A DNA stretch of 64,000 nucleotides from Talinum fruticosum (taxonomy: Eukaryota; Streptophyta; Magnoliopsida; Caryophyllales; Talinaceae). A model generated the notes under the pieces. That model did no database searches. It saw only the letters and a program-made list of their open reading frames with translations, and was not told the origin of the DNA. Of the stretch, positions 33,441-45,292 are shown piece by piece. A program made the translations under genes and the position numbers. The stretch's first letter is position 1; each line of letters opens with the position of its first letter. The stretch covers positions 3,365,001-3,429,000 of the forward strand of contig JAITYX010000058.1 in assembly GCA_021018815.1 (NCBI GenBank), in the 5' to 3' direction.

Positions 33441-34911
33441 AAGCTCATTCCTAATAAAGAAAAACCGATCCTCACTAAGTGGCTCGGTAAAGATATCAGC
33501 TAATTGAAGTTTGGTAGGAATAAAATCTAGTTCAATATCACCTTTCTTAGAATGGTCTCTTAGAAAATGATACCTGGACCTCAATATGCTTTATCTTTGA
33601 GTGCTTGAACTGGATTCTTAGTGATGGTGATTGCACTTTGATTGTCACACTTGATTGGAATTGATCTGAATGAAAGTCCAAGATCTCTCAAGTGTTGCTT
33701 GATCCATAAAATCCGAGCACAACATGCTTCATCTCGCAATGTATTCAGCTTGAGCTGTTGATAGAGCTACTGAGTTTTGCTTCTTTGAGTGCCAAGATAT
33801 AAGGGATTGACCCGAAACCGGGAAGCTCCTGAGGTTCTCTTTCTATCAACCTTGTACCCAGCATAGTCAGCATCTCGAGTATCCAGGTGAGAGTCGGTTC
33901 GAGTCTCTTTAGTACCACGGACCTAGATTCCGAGTCCCTACAAGATATCCGAAAATTCTCTTCCCCGCAGTGAGATGTGATTCTTTTGGATTAGCTTGAA
34001 ATCTTGCACACAAACATACGCTAAACATTATGTTCGGCCTACTGGACGTAAGATATAGTAGAGATCCAATCATACCTCGATAGAGTTTCGATCTACTACT
34101 TTACCTTTTCGTCTGAGTCCAGTTTTATGCTGCTTGTTCATTAGTGTTGCTTGCATGTTTTGCATCTTGAAGTTTGTACTTCTTCAGCAGCTCCTTGGTA
34201 TACTTTGATTGATGGACGTAGATGCCATCTTTGTCTTGCTTGATTTGTAGGCCAAGGAAGAAATTTAGTTCTTCCATCATGCTCATTTGAAATTCATGTC
34301 TCATTAACTCGGAGAAATCTCGACAAAGAATTTCATTAGTACCTCCAAATATTATATCATCAACATAGATCGAAGCAACAAGAAAGTCTTTCCCCTTGGT
34401 TTTTATAAAAAGAGTCTTATCAATTTGACCTCTTCTAAAATCATTTTCAACCAAGAAATTACTCGGTCTTCAATACCGAGGCTTTGGGAGCTTGTTTAAG
34501 ACCATAAAGAGCTTTTTGCAGCTTGAAAACATGATTTAGAAATTCCGAGTTTTCAAATCCAGAGGGTTTCTCAACATAGACTTCCTCTTCAATGAAACCA
34601 TTAAGGAAAGCACATTTAACATCCATTTGATACAATTTCATATTCATGATTGATGCAAATGCCAATAAGATTCTAATAGCTTTAATTTTGGCAATAGGTG
34701 CAAAGGTTTCGCTACAATCAATCCCGTCTTCTTGATTGTAACCTTGAGCCACAAGTCTAACCTTATTTTCGACTACCAACCCACCTTCATCCAGTTTGTT
34801 CCTGAAAACCCATTTGGTTTCTATGATCGGGTGGTCGGAAGGTCGTTTGGTCGAGTCCGGACTTGGTTTCTTTCGAATTGATTGAGTTCCTCTTGCATGG
34901 CCTCTACCCAT
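33441..34911 (-). pseudogene. E3 reverse transcriptase and RNase H
   Basis: RT motifs on the minus strand: KWVFRNKLDEGGLVVENK, RLVAQGYNQEDGIDCSETF, YQMDVKCAFLNGFIEEEVYV, ALYGLKQAPKA (34,911-34,459), then IYVDDIIFGGTNE with intact YVDD and FFLGLQIKQDKDG (34,454-34,125). RNase H continues to about 33,440 with YKVDRK, LKDLGLSF, IPIKCDNQSAITITKNP and LADIFTEPLSEDRF, with shifts and stops. RT copies the genomic RNA and RNase H removes it. This is the best preserved RT in the window, broken mainly between 34,459 and 34,454 and after 34,125. Confidence 0.9.
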
Positions 34912-35325
34912 TCAGGTTCATTTAGGGCCTCTAGTGCATTTCTGGGTTCGAGTTAATGAAATGAATATAGTGAATACACATAGATTTAGTAGAGAGGAAC
35001 GTGTTCTTACCCCACTGTTGATATCGGACAAGATGTTTTCGAGTGGGTGGCTCGAAGCATATTTGAATGCTCTACCTATTCTCTGGTTCACCAGATTTGT
35101 AGGTTGAATTAGATGATCTTTAGAAGTCTGTTCCGAGTGAGCTTGCTCATCTGATTGGCCTTCAACATTCCGAGTCGACTATTGAGTTGTCTCATTCCGA
35201 GTCGAGTTGTTCCGAGTTACCTCATTCCGAGTAACTTTTCCTTTACTCTTTCTAAACTCATCTTCGATAAGATCGTCATCTCGGCTGAGCTTCAGATCCG
35301 AGAATGTTGATTCACTTGGTTTTCC

Positions 35326-36230
35326 CTATTCAAACTCATCAAAAACAACGTGGATACTTTCTTCCACTTTGTTACTTCTTTTATTGAAAATGCGATATGC
35401 TTTACTATGAGATGAATAACCAAGAAAAATACCTTCACTCGACCGAGCATCAAACTTAGTCAGGTGATCCTTACCATTGTTATGAACATAACACGTACAT
35501 CCAAATGGTTTGAAGTATGAAATGTTGGGTTTCTTCCCTTTGTAGAGCTCGTATGGAGTTTTCTTCAGGATGGGTCCGATGAGGCATCTATTCGAGTGTA
35601 TAGTTTGTCTGTGTTGATCGCTTAAGCCCGAAATAGTAAGGTAGATCATGTTCAATCATCATCGTCCTTCCTATTTCTTCAAGAGTTCGGTTGTTTCTCT
35701 CCACTACTCCATTTTGTTGAGGAGTTCTTGGTGTTGAGAAGTTGTGGGAGATACCATTCTTATCACGGAACTCCGTAAATTCTAAGTAGTCGAACTCTCT
35801 TCCATGGTCGGTTCAAATTCTTTTGATCTAAGTCCGAGACTCAACTTGAATTTTCCTGCAGAGCTTGCTGAACTCTTTGAATGCTTTATTTTTGTGCTTA
35901 AGAAAACAAACCCGGGTAAATCGTGAGTAGTCATCAACAATCACAAACACATATGATTTACCTCCGAGACTCTTGACAAGGATTTCACCACATAAGTCTA
36001 TATGCAACATTTCAAGCACTTTGGATGTGGAAATAGTTTTAAGAGATTTGAAAGATGATGTGACCTGTTTCCCCTTAGTTGCATGCTTCACAAATTTTAT
36101 CTTTATTAAATGCACAGTTAGGCAATCCTCCGACTAAACCATGAGATGCAAGCTTCTTAATGGTGTGCATGCTAACATGACCTAGTCTATGATGCCATGT
36201 CCAGGAATCATCATGTAAAGATGCTTTTAA
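35326..36230 (-). pseudogene. E3 integrase
   Basis: CEACxKGKQV is partly kept as KHATKGKQVTSSFKSLK (a C changed to H). IDLCGEILVKSLGGKSYVFV holds the first catalytic Asp, followed by DDYSRFTRVCFL. The second Asp and the Glu lie in 35,815-35,680 in shifted frames. The C-terminal part (35,655-35,326) keeps YELYKGKKPN, FGCTCYVHNNG, FDARSSEGIFLGYSSHSKAYRIF and HVVFDE. The order and motifs are those of copia integrase. Stops separate the blocks. Confidence 0.87.
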
Positions 36231-36600
36231 ACAAGATAAATTCGACTCGCATCAAAAAGAGGAATATTGTAGGTATTACCCGATCTCTTACTCGAGAGTT
36301 TAGTCTCCTTGGTAGTTGCATCATAAATATAACAATTAGTCCGAGTGAATCTTACCTGTTGACCTTTGTCACACAATAGAGAGATGCTAAGTAGATTGTA
36401 CTTCAATCCCTTGACAAGGTATACGTGGCTGACCGATTTATCTCCTTTTCCAATCTTGCCTATCCCAATTATCTTGCCCTTGCTATTATCTCCAAATGTG
36501 ACTTTTCCTCCCTTGTAATCTTCTAACTCATAAAAGAGTCTTGAGTCTCCCGACATGTGGCGTGAGCATCCACCGTCCAGGTACCAATGCCCTTTTGTTC
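36227..36600 (-). pseudogene. E3 aspartic protease
   Basis: On the minus strand it reads GHWYLDGGCSRHMSGDSRLF; the protease motif D-S-G is D-G-G here. DYKGGKVTFGDNSKGKIIGIGKIGKGD and YLVKGLKYNLLSISLLCDKG follow in frame (36,556-36,227). The E2 copy has D-S-R at the same place, so both copies have lost the canonical triad in different ways. Confidence 0.85.
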
Positions 36601-38434
36601 TTTTCTAAGCCACCTGCAAGTTAGAAACAAACTAACTTTTCTCACTTCCTCTAACGAACCCAGTTACTCCCTTTACTGTGGTCCTTTTCTAAGGAAGAAG
36701 ACTATTGGGAACCCAGATTTGTATAACTTTGGTTTTGGTCCGATTCTGAGTCTTCCTTTTAGAGAACTGAGTCCGTATCTCTTTCTTTTGAAAATCTTTT
36801 CTTTTATAAACCGGTGGAGAAGGTTTTCTCCTATAAGCTGGTCCGGGCTTAGTCCTCTTTTCATTCTTACGAATGGGACCATTCTCAGCCTTCTTAAACT
36901 TCATAGTTCCGGAATCATTTTTGAAAAGCTCTGAGTAGGAATTGGATTCCTCCTCCTTGTTAAAATCGAGTCCTTCTTTTCGAAGGAGACACATTGAGAC
37001 CCTAAGAGCATGTTAAGGTTTTTCGACCTTGAGTAAATTTTAAAACAAGTTCTTGAGACTCATTGAGCTTTTGCTTAAAATGCTCATTTCTCTTCGAGTG
37101 ACTCGGACTCGGTCTCATTGGATTAAACACCAGTCTTGAGTTCTCTTAAAGTAAGTCTTAGTTTTTAAATTCATTTTTCAAAGAAATGCTCTCATAAGTG
37201 ATAGACTCAAGTTGTTCTCTAAATTGAGAAGAATCGGAATTGGACTTCTCTTCCAAAGTATAGATGTATTTAACTAAATCAACTTTGGAAAACTTGAGGA
37301 AATATTCAATTATCTCCTGAGGATTCGTTTCCTCGATGTCTGAGTGATATGTGTCTAACTCATATTCAGCTTTTGAGTCCGATAATGCCATCGGACACTT
37401 TGAGTCATCCGAGTCTTCATCTTCTTCGGATGATTCTTCATCACTCCATCCGGCCATCATAGCCTTCTTCTTCTTTCGACCCTTTTTCTTCTTGGACAAT
37501 CCTTGATTATATGATCCTTGCTGCCACATTCAAAACAGCCAGAGTTCTTAGTTAAAGATAATTTTGAAGGGGAAGATTGTTTACCTTTTCTATTGTTCTT
37601 GTCTTTCTTGTAGAACTCTTCTCTTGGCCGTTTATCTCATCTTTTGTGCTTCATCATTCTTTTGAAGCCTCTAGCAATAAGTGCCATGGGATCTTCTTCG
37701 AGTCCGATGAACTCGGATTTTCTTCTCCGATTTCGAGGCCTTTAGCGCAATATTCTTCTTAGTGCTGACCTCGGCATCCTCTTCTTCCGGATGTATCTCA
37801 TGGGTGAGTAGCTTCCCAATGAGTTCGTCCGGCTTTAATAGAGAGAGGTTCCGAGCTTCCTTGATGGTTGTCACCTTCGAACCCCATCTTTTGTTGGGTA
37901 GACTTCTAAGTATCTTTCTGCACATTTCCTCATGGGAAATCTTTCTACCCAGAGATTTGAGATTGTTAATAATCTCAGTGATGCGGATGAATATCCGAGT
38001 GATGTTTTCTTCGGCTCCATCTTGAACAACTCATATTTGTGAAGATATTGGCTTATCTTCGCTTGTCCGACTTGGCTTGTTCCTTCATATGTGTTGACAA
38101 GAGTGTCCCACACTTCTATTGCCGTGTCACAAGCTGACACTCTATTGTATTCTTCATAGCTGATGGCACACATCGAATGTTCATGACCTTGAAGTTCTTT
38201 CGAACTTTTCCGCCTTTTCGATGGTGTACTCGACCTTTGCTTTGGGCACGAGTCTTGTTTCTTCCATCTTCATTAGAATGTAGTTGCCTTCTCGTATGAT
38301 GTTCCATACATCTTCATCGTGATCCAATAGAAAGCCCATGAGCTTATTCCAATGTACGAAATTTGATCCTTTAAACTTTGGTGGTCTCGTTGGAATATCT
38401 TCCTTCATCGAACTCTCCATTGTTCTCGAGCCAT
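36601..38434 (-). pseudogene. E3 gag
   Basis: The homologous start ATG is at 38,434 but is followed by a one-base insertion (CTCGAGAAC where E2 has CTCAGAAC); the longest open part begins at 38,420 with MESSMKEDIPTRPPKFKGSNFVHW. UBN2-type gag blocks follow: FLLDHDEDVWNIIREGNY, YLHKYELFKMEPKKTS, KPDELIGKLLTHEIHPEEEDAEV. The zinc knuckle near 37,490-37,540 is intact at the nucleotide level (CFECGSKDHIIKDC), but the open frame there is shifted. An acidic Ser/Glu/Asp stretch and a coiled-coil-like stretch (37,529-37,158) complete the protein. Expected role: particle formation and RNA binding. Confidence 0.87.
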
Positions 38435-38480
38435 TTGATTTTTAGACCTTTGGATGGTTAAATCCTTTCCGAAAGGCTAG

Positions 38481-38491
38481 GCTCGATACCA
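38481..38491 (-). other. E3 primer-binding site
   Basis: Minus-strand TGGTATCGAGC, two bases inside the 5' LTR end, the same one-base-short initiator-Met form as in E2. Confidence 0.85.
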
Positions 38492-38493
38492 CT

Positions 38494-40022
38494 TGAAGGT
38501 TTGCTCTTGGAGAGACTTAGTCAGCCTAGAGGGGGTGAATAGGGTGATGAGGAAATTTAAATAATAAATGGAAGATTAAAGTTTAAAACAAACTTTAAGA
38601 CTGTCCGAGTCTAGATTGGACTCGGAAAAGTATGAACTCGGAATTTACGTGGAAACCCTCCCGGGGAAGAAAACCACGGCCGGTGCTAATCCAAGCACCA
38701 AGTCAAATCCACTATTTTGAATCCACAAAATACAATAGACAGACTCAACCAGAATTGCTCCCTTAGACAATTCCTTACACGGTTTTCCTAGACTCGAAAT
38801 TCCCTTATCTAATCTAGTACTTCCTAACCGAGGTAACCTTTATAGCTAGGGACAAGCTGAGCTGAGTTAACCCTTATAACTCGGTCAAAGGACCTTACTC
38901 GGAAAGTAAGAAAAAGTTTGTGACTCGATTACAAGATCTTACAACTTAGAAAGATGTTAAGTATAGAATTGGAGTTGTAAGTAGAAGATTGAATATGAAT
39001 ACAAAGACTTTTGCTTAAGTATGTGTATTGACAATGGCTCCAAGCAATCTTCAAATCTTAATAGTTGGCTTCTATTTATAGATGACCAAGCAGCTTAGCC
39101 GTTGTGACTAGCTTCTAATTAGAAGTCCTCTGTGACCGTTGTAACGGTTTTTCGAGTCGCTCGAAAAGATCCGTTGAGATGTGAACGTTGTGCAACGGCT
39201 CTTGACTCCTTAGGATGTCCCAATCCACCGGTGGTGTCCGAAAAGTAGGGTACAAACCATCGTTGAGCTTAGCGTTGAAGATTTCCAATTTTGGGAACAG
39301 ATAACCACGACACAATGTCCGGGCCTTGGTCAAAAGTAGAAAAAGTCTTGTCTGCTGGCGATTTGACATTTTAAAGCTCGGTTACTTTTGTAATTCAAAA
39401 GTAGGATAACCTCGTTTAAATAACCTACAAAAGTAAATCAATTTTGGTTCTCAAAGTATAAAATACTTTGGTCCAAGATTAGACATAGATAATAATTTAA
39501 TAAGATAATTAAGTGCATAATTATCCGAGTTAGAAAAGAATGGAATTTTCTAAGTCTAGTATTCATTATACTCAAATTCCATCCGAGTCGATCCGGAGAA
39601 AGATCAAGTTAGATAAAGAATATCGGAATAAGAATACTTGATCTAGACAAAGATAGTTCAAACAAAACGAGCTGACTAGAAGAGATGAATTAACGTTGTT
39701 ATTCACTCGAACTTGGAATATGAGGTCGGACCTAAGTTTAAACGTATTCGAGCGAGTGTTTGAACATGCAATCAATCTGAGTGTTGTCCGAGTGACTCGG
39801 AACTACAAATGTGAAAATGAGCAAGAGTATGCTTTACGAGTCAGTCATAAATAAATGAAATACTATGTAGTAGTTTCGTAACACTCGGAGAAGGCTCTGT
39901 ATCACTCGAAAAGTTTTTATAACACTTAGAATGACTTGAAATCAAAACTTACAAGAGATGAAGTTTATACCTGATTCCTTGATAGTACTTAGAATGTTAT
40001 ACATGCAAAGTCCGAGTCTTCA
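38494..40022 (-). repeat. E3 5' LTR
   Basis: 1,529 bp, TG...CA. Carries the TATA-like box near 39,068-39,077 (minus strand) and both conserved inverted repeats (39,415-39,475). It is followed by the CACCA duplication at 40,023-40,027. Confidence 0.95.
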
Positions 40023-40956
40023 CACCACACCCCCTCCTCCTCCCTCCCTACACCAATCCATCTCCTCCAAGTCACCTAGTGTTGGTTGCTACTCTCAGCC
40101 GTCATTGTTGTTGCTCTCCTGCTCGACTTTTCTCTACCCGGCTTGGCTTGCTCAAGTTTTTCTCGATTCGATTCCCTTACATTGCTGCTGCTCGCCTCCT
40201 TTCTAGTCGCCTCATCACCCCTACGTTTTCCGTTCGGCAGCAGTGACCCACCCACCCACGCCGTCGGTCGGCCGGCAGTCAGCCCCGGGCCCCAACGCAA
40301 CGGATTTTGCAACAAAATAAGTGTTTTCAAGCCCCTTTCTTGGCCATGAACTCCCTTACTCCAGTAGGTAATCAATCTAATTTTCTCATTAAAATTTGAT
40401 AATGATCTAGAGCGTTTTGTTTTCATGATTAAGAATTTAATAACTTAACAATCGAGAGAGATTGATCCTTTTTCCTTCCTTAATAATCATCAAGTTGGCT
40501 TTAGTTTTGTGGATCCGGGTTTGTGATTAGGATTTTAGAAACCTTAAGGAATGATTTCAAGGTTTTGAAGATGCATTTTAGAAAGTAGGGATTAACCTTT
40601 TATTACAATATCCGAGTTTTATTAAATCCGATTTGGGCAAAGTTTAAATGGTGGCTTTACCAACCATTTTATTTTAGTAATTATTTTCATAATTCTCGAG
40701 ATATTATTTACTAACTGAAAGACAAATGAAATTAGGGTTTTGATTCTCGCCGTGAGGCTTTAAGGCCATATCGATGTGAAAACACCAATCCGGATCGAAG
40801 CCTCACCTGCCGATCATTCGGTGCAAGGGGTAGCCTACACCCGGCGATGGCGAGTGTCGGCCAAAGGCCAGGGCTGAGGAGATCAGCCTCGGCCTCTCGC
40901 CCTAGCTAGCCGATCCGAACCAATTTCTTTTACCCTGCAATCGAAAAAAAAAAAAA
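40023..40956. other. Flank of E3: C/T-rich, gene-leader-like sequence, origin unknown
   Basis: Continuous with 20,300-20,396 before E3 inserted. 40,028-40,320 is C/T- and G/C-rich with possible short ORFs on both strands, and a splice-donor-like word (CAGTAGGTAATC) lies near 40,360. 40,720-40,950 contains a GC-rich stretch ending in a run of about 13 A (40,944-40,956). It could be the 5' end of a host gene or the leader of another LTR. No domain is recognised. Confidence 0.35.
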
Positions 40957-40962
40957 CCGGGA

Positions 40963-42456
40963 TGCAAATTCAATAGGAAATAAGTATAAAAAGGGAGTCG
41001 CCAATCAATTTTTAGGATAAAAACTAACAAAAATAAAAACTTGCTCTTCTAAACTAAGTATGGGAAAACTAAGACTAAAAGAGATTAAAATTAACTCCAT
41101 CGGTCTTTGAACCGAGAATCGGATTCGAGGGCGAGGGTAGGAAGGCGAGGGTAGAGAAAACCCTTCCATTCCGCCCGTCTAAAGACGACCATTACTAGTT
41201 CGATTAGTGAATTAAAATAATGTAAAACAAGCAAGCAAGCAACATGTTAAGCGAAATTTAAAGCAACCAAAAAGATAATAAAAGAAAGCAATAAAGAAAG
41301 TAATCAAGAAAGCGAAAGGAAAGGAAAAGCAAAAACTGAAAAATTACATCACACGAGGAGGAATTAAAAGAGCAATTATATCTCTTTAATCCACAATACA
41401 AAGAGTAAATGAAGCATAAAAATAATAAACCATTTGAAGGTTGCACGATCGCCCTCGAGGTTGTCCCACCTTGCTAATCTGGATCTCTACGCTATATCTC
41501 TTGATGTGACGGTGACAAACGAAAGAAAAAGGGCTTGTTTTTATGAATTATGTATGTAGGGACTGGTAAAGATTAGTTGAATGAGTGCTAAGAGATCAGA
41601 ATAATCGAATATTCTTTAGCTCTTTGCACCGATTCAACGGCGGTAAATAGAAAAGAGATGAACAGGTTGAGTAACGTTTAGGTATGAGTGCTCCGGTGAG
41701 CTTTCTGCAGCATTACACATAGGAGAAAGGCATATGGGAATGAGATCCAAGCCTCTCTATTTATAGGAGAGGACCTAGGTCACAAATGACCTAGGGTTTG
41801 CACTCGTTAGTCGTCCAAGCCGCTGTAAATAAACCGGGCCAGAATCTCATAAGATTAAAACGCATAAAGAAGCGATAGAACTGGATAGAACCCGGTTCAA
41901 GGCGCCGGCCAACTGGGCACTCCTAGGGTTTCGTGCCCTACTTGTGTTTCTAAGGGATTCTCCAAGTCAAAACGCAACGCTTCACCTAAATCTTTGGGGT
42001 TGTAGGCGCTAGCCACGACGTCATTTTGAGGGGAAAAGCTCCTAGTCTCATGTGGACTGTCTTATGGAGCTTAAACATGGCACTTTGATGCTCTTGATCA
42101 TGAAATGCAACGCTTTAACGCTGTCTTCAGGTCTTCAGCTCCTTGTCCGATTGGACAAAAGTAAAATGTAATATTCGAACTTGGAATTTCCCGATACACA
42201 GCACTGGACTCCGTTGTCTCCGAAGACTTGGCCCGGTATTGGATCACCCAAAAGAAAGGGGATTTATGGACCGATCCAAGGCAAAAGGCTGTTTATTTGG
42301 TGTTAGGGGTTCTTTGTGGTTTATCGGCTTATGTCGCACCAATCGAATCATAGGTCGAGATCTAAATCCTCAAATAGAACTCGGGATTTCATCATCGGGG
42401 CAACAGAATAAAATGAAAATAAAGAGATAAGAGACGACACTTTTTAGGTGTCTACA
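40963..42456 (-). mobile_element. Solo LTR of a Tat/Ogre-like gypsy element
   Basis: CCGGG lies before it (40,957-40,961, plus one extra A) and directly after it (42,457-42,461). Read on the minus strand it starts TGTAGACACC and ends TTTGCA. The GGCGACTCCCTTT word near its end on that strand is typical of Tat-type LTR/PBS regions, and the AACAGAATAAAATGAAAATA word is common in such LTRs. TATA-like CTATAAATAGAGAGG is found on the minus strand near 41,755-41,769. The open stretch at 42,143-42,430 is compositional and lies inside the LTR. Confidence 0.65.
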
Positions 42457-42461
42457 CCGGG

Positions 42462-45243
42462 TGCCCTACGCCTTCACCGATAAAGATTATATGAAATAGG
42501 CGATTGCAAATTCGGTAGCGGTGGAGAAGGAGGCAATGATGAGGGTGTAGTCCGATTAGTCCGAGCTGGTCGGACTATCCTACGACGAATGAGAGGTCTG
42601 CTTTTCCTCTTCTTCAACGTTTGAGCCCTTACCCTGAATAGGTTGAATGGGATGTGGAGATGGCAGGGCTTGAGATTGGTCAACTTCTCCTGCTTCCTCG
42701 AAGCGATTTTCTACCCTCAAAAGATATGACTTGAGTTGTTTTAGCTTCTTTCTTCTCCTTCTCCTTCTCATTCTTCTTGTTCTTCCTCTCGAGTCCGAGG
42801 AGGAGTTTGATGAAGAGTTTGATTCCTATTTTGCTTCTACTTGGCACCCATAAAGGAGTTTAATCTGCTCCTCTTACCCTCTAATGATCTTTTCAAGCTC
42901 ATCAATCGAGTCCGACTTTGATCGATCCGCCTCCGAGTTGTTATCCGAAGTCGGGTCGAATTGGCATGAAAGCTTGGAAGCCACAAGAGTGGATGGTAGC
43001 TCTTTGGCCAGTGCAATAATTTGGGAATCCACCTTCTCAAGAAGTTGAATTGAAGGGGTTAGTTAATGTGAAGGGCCTGCTGCAAAAAGAACAGGGTATT
43101 GGGTACTCTTCTTGGATGGAGATAGAGGAGGAGGAATCACATATGAGTGAATCTAGACACCAGGTTCAGTCTCCTAGTATCCAAGGTTAAGAAGCTCATT
43201 TCTACCAACAAAATTGGCTAGCTAAAGAATTTTGTTGGTTGTTCAAGCAAAGGCACCTCAAAATGAGCAAAGATTAGAGAGAGAAAAGCTCCAAATGGAA
43301 GAGGGGATTTCTTCGATCAAGGGGAACAAAAGCAATCTGTTATATGATGAAAGGGAAGAGGTGATGGAGAGTGGACAGCCTTGTGTTTTGGCCTGAAAGA
43401 TATCCATCTTCGAAGCCAAGGATGCCTATGGTTCAATTGGAAAAGCTTGAATATCCTATGATCAAACGAATATGTTTAAGGTTCAACCGCATGGTGCAAA
43501 TGGATCCCGGAGGATGATAAGTCCAAGACTTCAAGTTCTTATGTTTTGTTCATAAATAATTAGTTATTAATTTAGCCAAGAAGGATAGTTACAAGCTAAT
43601 CACCTAAAATCCCTTCATGTTTGAGCAAGGGTGAACCTGACCGAGAGTTGCTTTAAGTGCTACTATTTTTGCCTTGTCCATAAATAATGACCAAGGGTCG
43701 GTTCAAGGGCTAAGACGAATGTCCATGTGCTTAAGGGAAGCATCCAAAGACATATTGCAAGGAGCATTCTAGAAGCACTAACCATAGTGGGAGTTGGTTT
43801 GAAGAAAGCTTGGCAAAGGGAAATTGCACCGTAGCCACATGTTCCCAAATGCCCAAATACTTGGCTAGGATTTATCCAAGCTTAACTTGGAGGGGAGGAA
43901 AGGAATCTTGTTAGTTTGTTAGCATTTTTACATTATTTTTCAGCTTTGTTTTCAGCTTTGTAAATGCCATTATGAGGCATTATAAATTCAGCTCTCATGC
44001 TCATTGTAAAGACACTTTTTGATGAATATATGAATTTGAGCTTTGCTCTTTGAGATGGATTTCTCAACCCTTTGAATCCTCAAAGCTGTATCCGTGCTTG
44101 GCCTCACAGTGGTGTCCTTTGAGTCACTTAAGTCCCGGTGGTGTTGCTGTATCCGGATCGCTTAGGTGCGCCCTTGGTTCACTCGGTGGTGTTGCTCGTA
44201 TCTCGAGCCCGAGCCTTGGTACTATCCTTCACTTAGCCGCCCCATAACTCACAAACTATTTAGCCATTTTTCTCCAAATTTTAACCACCTTCTTTCCAGT
44301 CCATCTACTTCCATCCCTCCAAATTTCAGCCGCATCCAAGAACTTCTCCATCCTCCACATTAAAACCAAACAAAGGGTATCAATCTGTTCATCCAGCCGG
44401 GTACTCGTTAACTTCAGGCTTGTTGATCAGGGTGTTCCCCTTATCCAAAAATTCCCAAATTTTGCCACAACCTTCCCCAACCAGTTAGGTCACCCTCCAC
44501 CAAATTTCGTCCAAATCCAAGATCATTTGCTCCTCTTTTCACTCTTTTCCCGCAGCCGCGCCTGCAGGTCCCGTTCGGCCAGGCTGCCTGTTCACGGTTT
44601 TGCTTCCTTTTGCTTCCGCCTCCCACTACACATCAAGAGGTCAACCTCATACCCTTCTAGAATATCATACATGACTTTGAGAACTCTGATGTTAGTGTTC
44701 TTGTTGAAGGGGAAAAATGAGGAAAAATGTTCCCATGAGGGAGAAACACATAAGTTTGGCCTTAGACTTCAACTATGTTATAAAGAAGTTTTTGTGGGCC
44801 TTAAGGAGGGGCTTGGGCATACTTAGAAAAGAATTCATCTGCTAGTTCAGCAAAAGGAATAGAACTGGTGTTCAAGAACAAGCACTTCACTTTGAAGAGC
44901 TTGTGAAGGAAAGTAAGGTTCATGACAATTCATTTATCCTAAACGATGGAGTAAAGAATGTTGTCTTTAAAAGTCAAATTTTAATAGAATTTTGAGACTA
45001 ATTATGGGTAGAAGTAGTCACAAAAGCAGAGATAATTGAAGATACATGTCTTGGTCGGAGGCTTGGTGGTAAGAAAGAACTTGTCATCCAAGAAGTAGTG
45101 TTGGGTGACAATGGTTTGTTTTGGGTCCTTATAGGCTAAAACTTTGCCCTTCGAGGTGTCTCTTTGTGGCTCATTAGCTCGAGATGAAGTTCTAGCCTTC
45201 TTGGTGGCTGACCTCCTTTAATAACGGATCCTCTTTTCGACAT
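42462..45243 (-). pseudogene. E4 ORF3 (env-position), split by a solo LTR
   Basis: The start MSKRGSVIKGGQPPRR on the minus strand at 45,243 matches the E3 ORF3 start MPKRGS. The segment 45,243-44,641 matches the first part of E3 ORF3, and 43,356-42,462 matches the later part (GNPI/WIP region, then the Lys/Glu-rich stretch RKNKKNEKEKEKK). The insertion at 43,362-44,635 splits it and stops are frequent. Having the same start in two elements supports a real ancestral ORF. Function is unknown. Confidence 0.65.
43362..44635. mobile_element. Solo LTR of a third family (TGATG...CATCA), AGAGG duplication
   Basis: 1,274 bp with termini TGATGGAGAG and CTACACATCA (5-bp inverted ends TGATG/CATCA), flanked on both sides by AGAGG (43,357-43,361 and 44,636-44,640). 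It contains a TATA-like TTATAAATTCAGC near 43,980 and three GTGGTGT-containing words between 44,105 and 44,200. No coding region is seen. Confidence 0.85.
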
Positions 45244-45292
45244 GTTAAAAAGAGAAAGAAAGAGAATAATAGACGAAGTAGAAATTCAAAAA

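Larger units (their letters stand above)
20397..40022 (-). mobile_element. E3: family S copia element, minus strand, complete with LTRs, split by nested element E2
   Basis: Both termini are present: the left LTR (the 3' LTR of this minus-strand element) begins TGAAGG at 20,397 and the right LTR (5' LTR) ends TCTTCA at 40,022. The five bases before 20,397 and the five after 40,022 are both CACCA, a perfect target-site duplication. The element's own sequence is 20,397-22,288 plus 31,347-40,022, about 10.57 kb without E2. Order on the minus strand is LTR, PBS, gag, protease, integrase, RT, RNase H, spacer with TATA-like box, ORF3, (E2), 3' noncoding, polypurine tract, LTR. All ORFs carry frameshifts or stops. 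Confidence 0.93.

Noticed and set aside
22289..40022. E2 and E3 as a single giant inverted repeat or foldback element
   Set aside because: The CACCA duplication around E3 and the second minus-strand LTR at 20,397 show one element nested in another.
42143..42430. 95-codon ORF
   Set aside because: Inside a Tat-like solo LTR with flanking CCGGG copies; the same reading is common in such LTRs.
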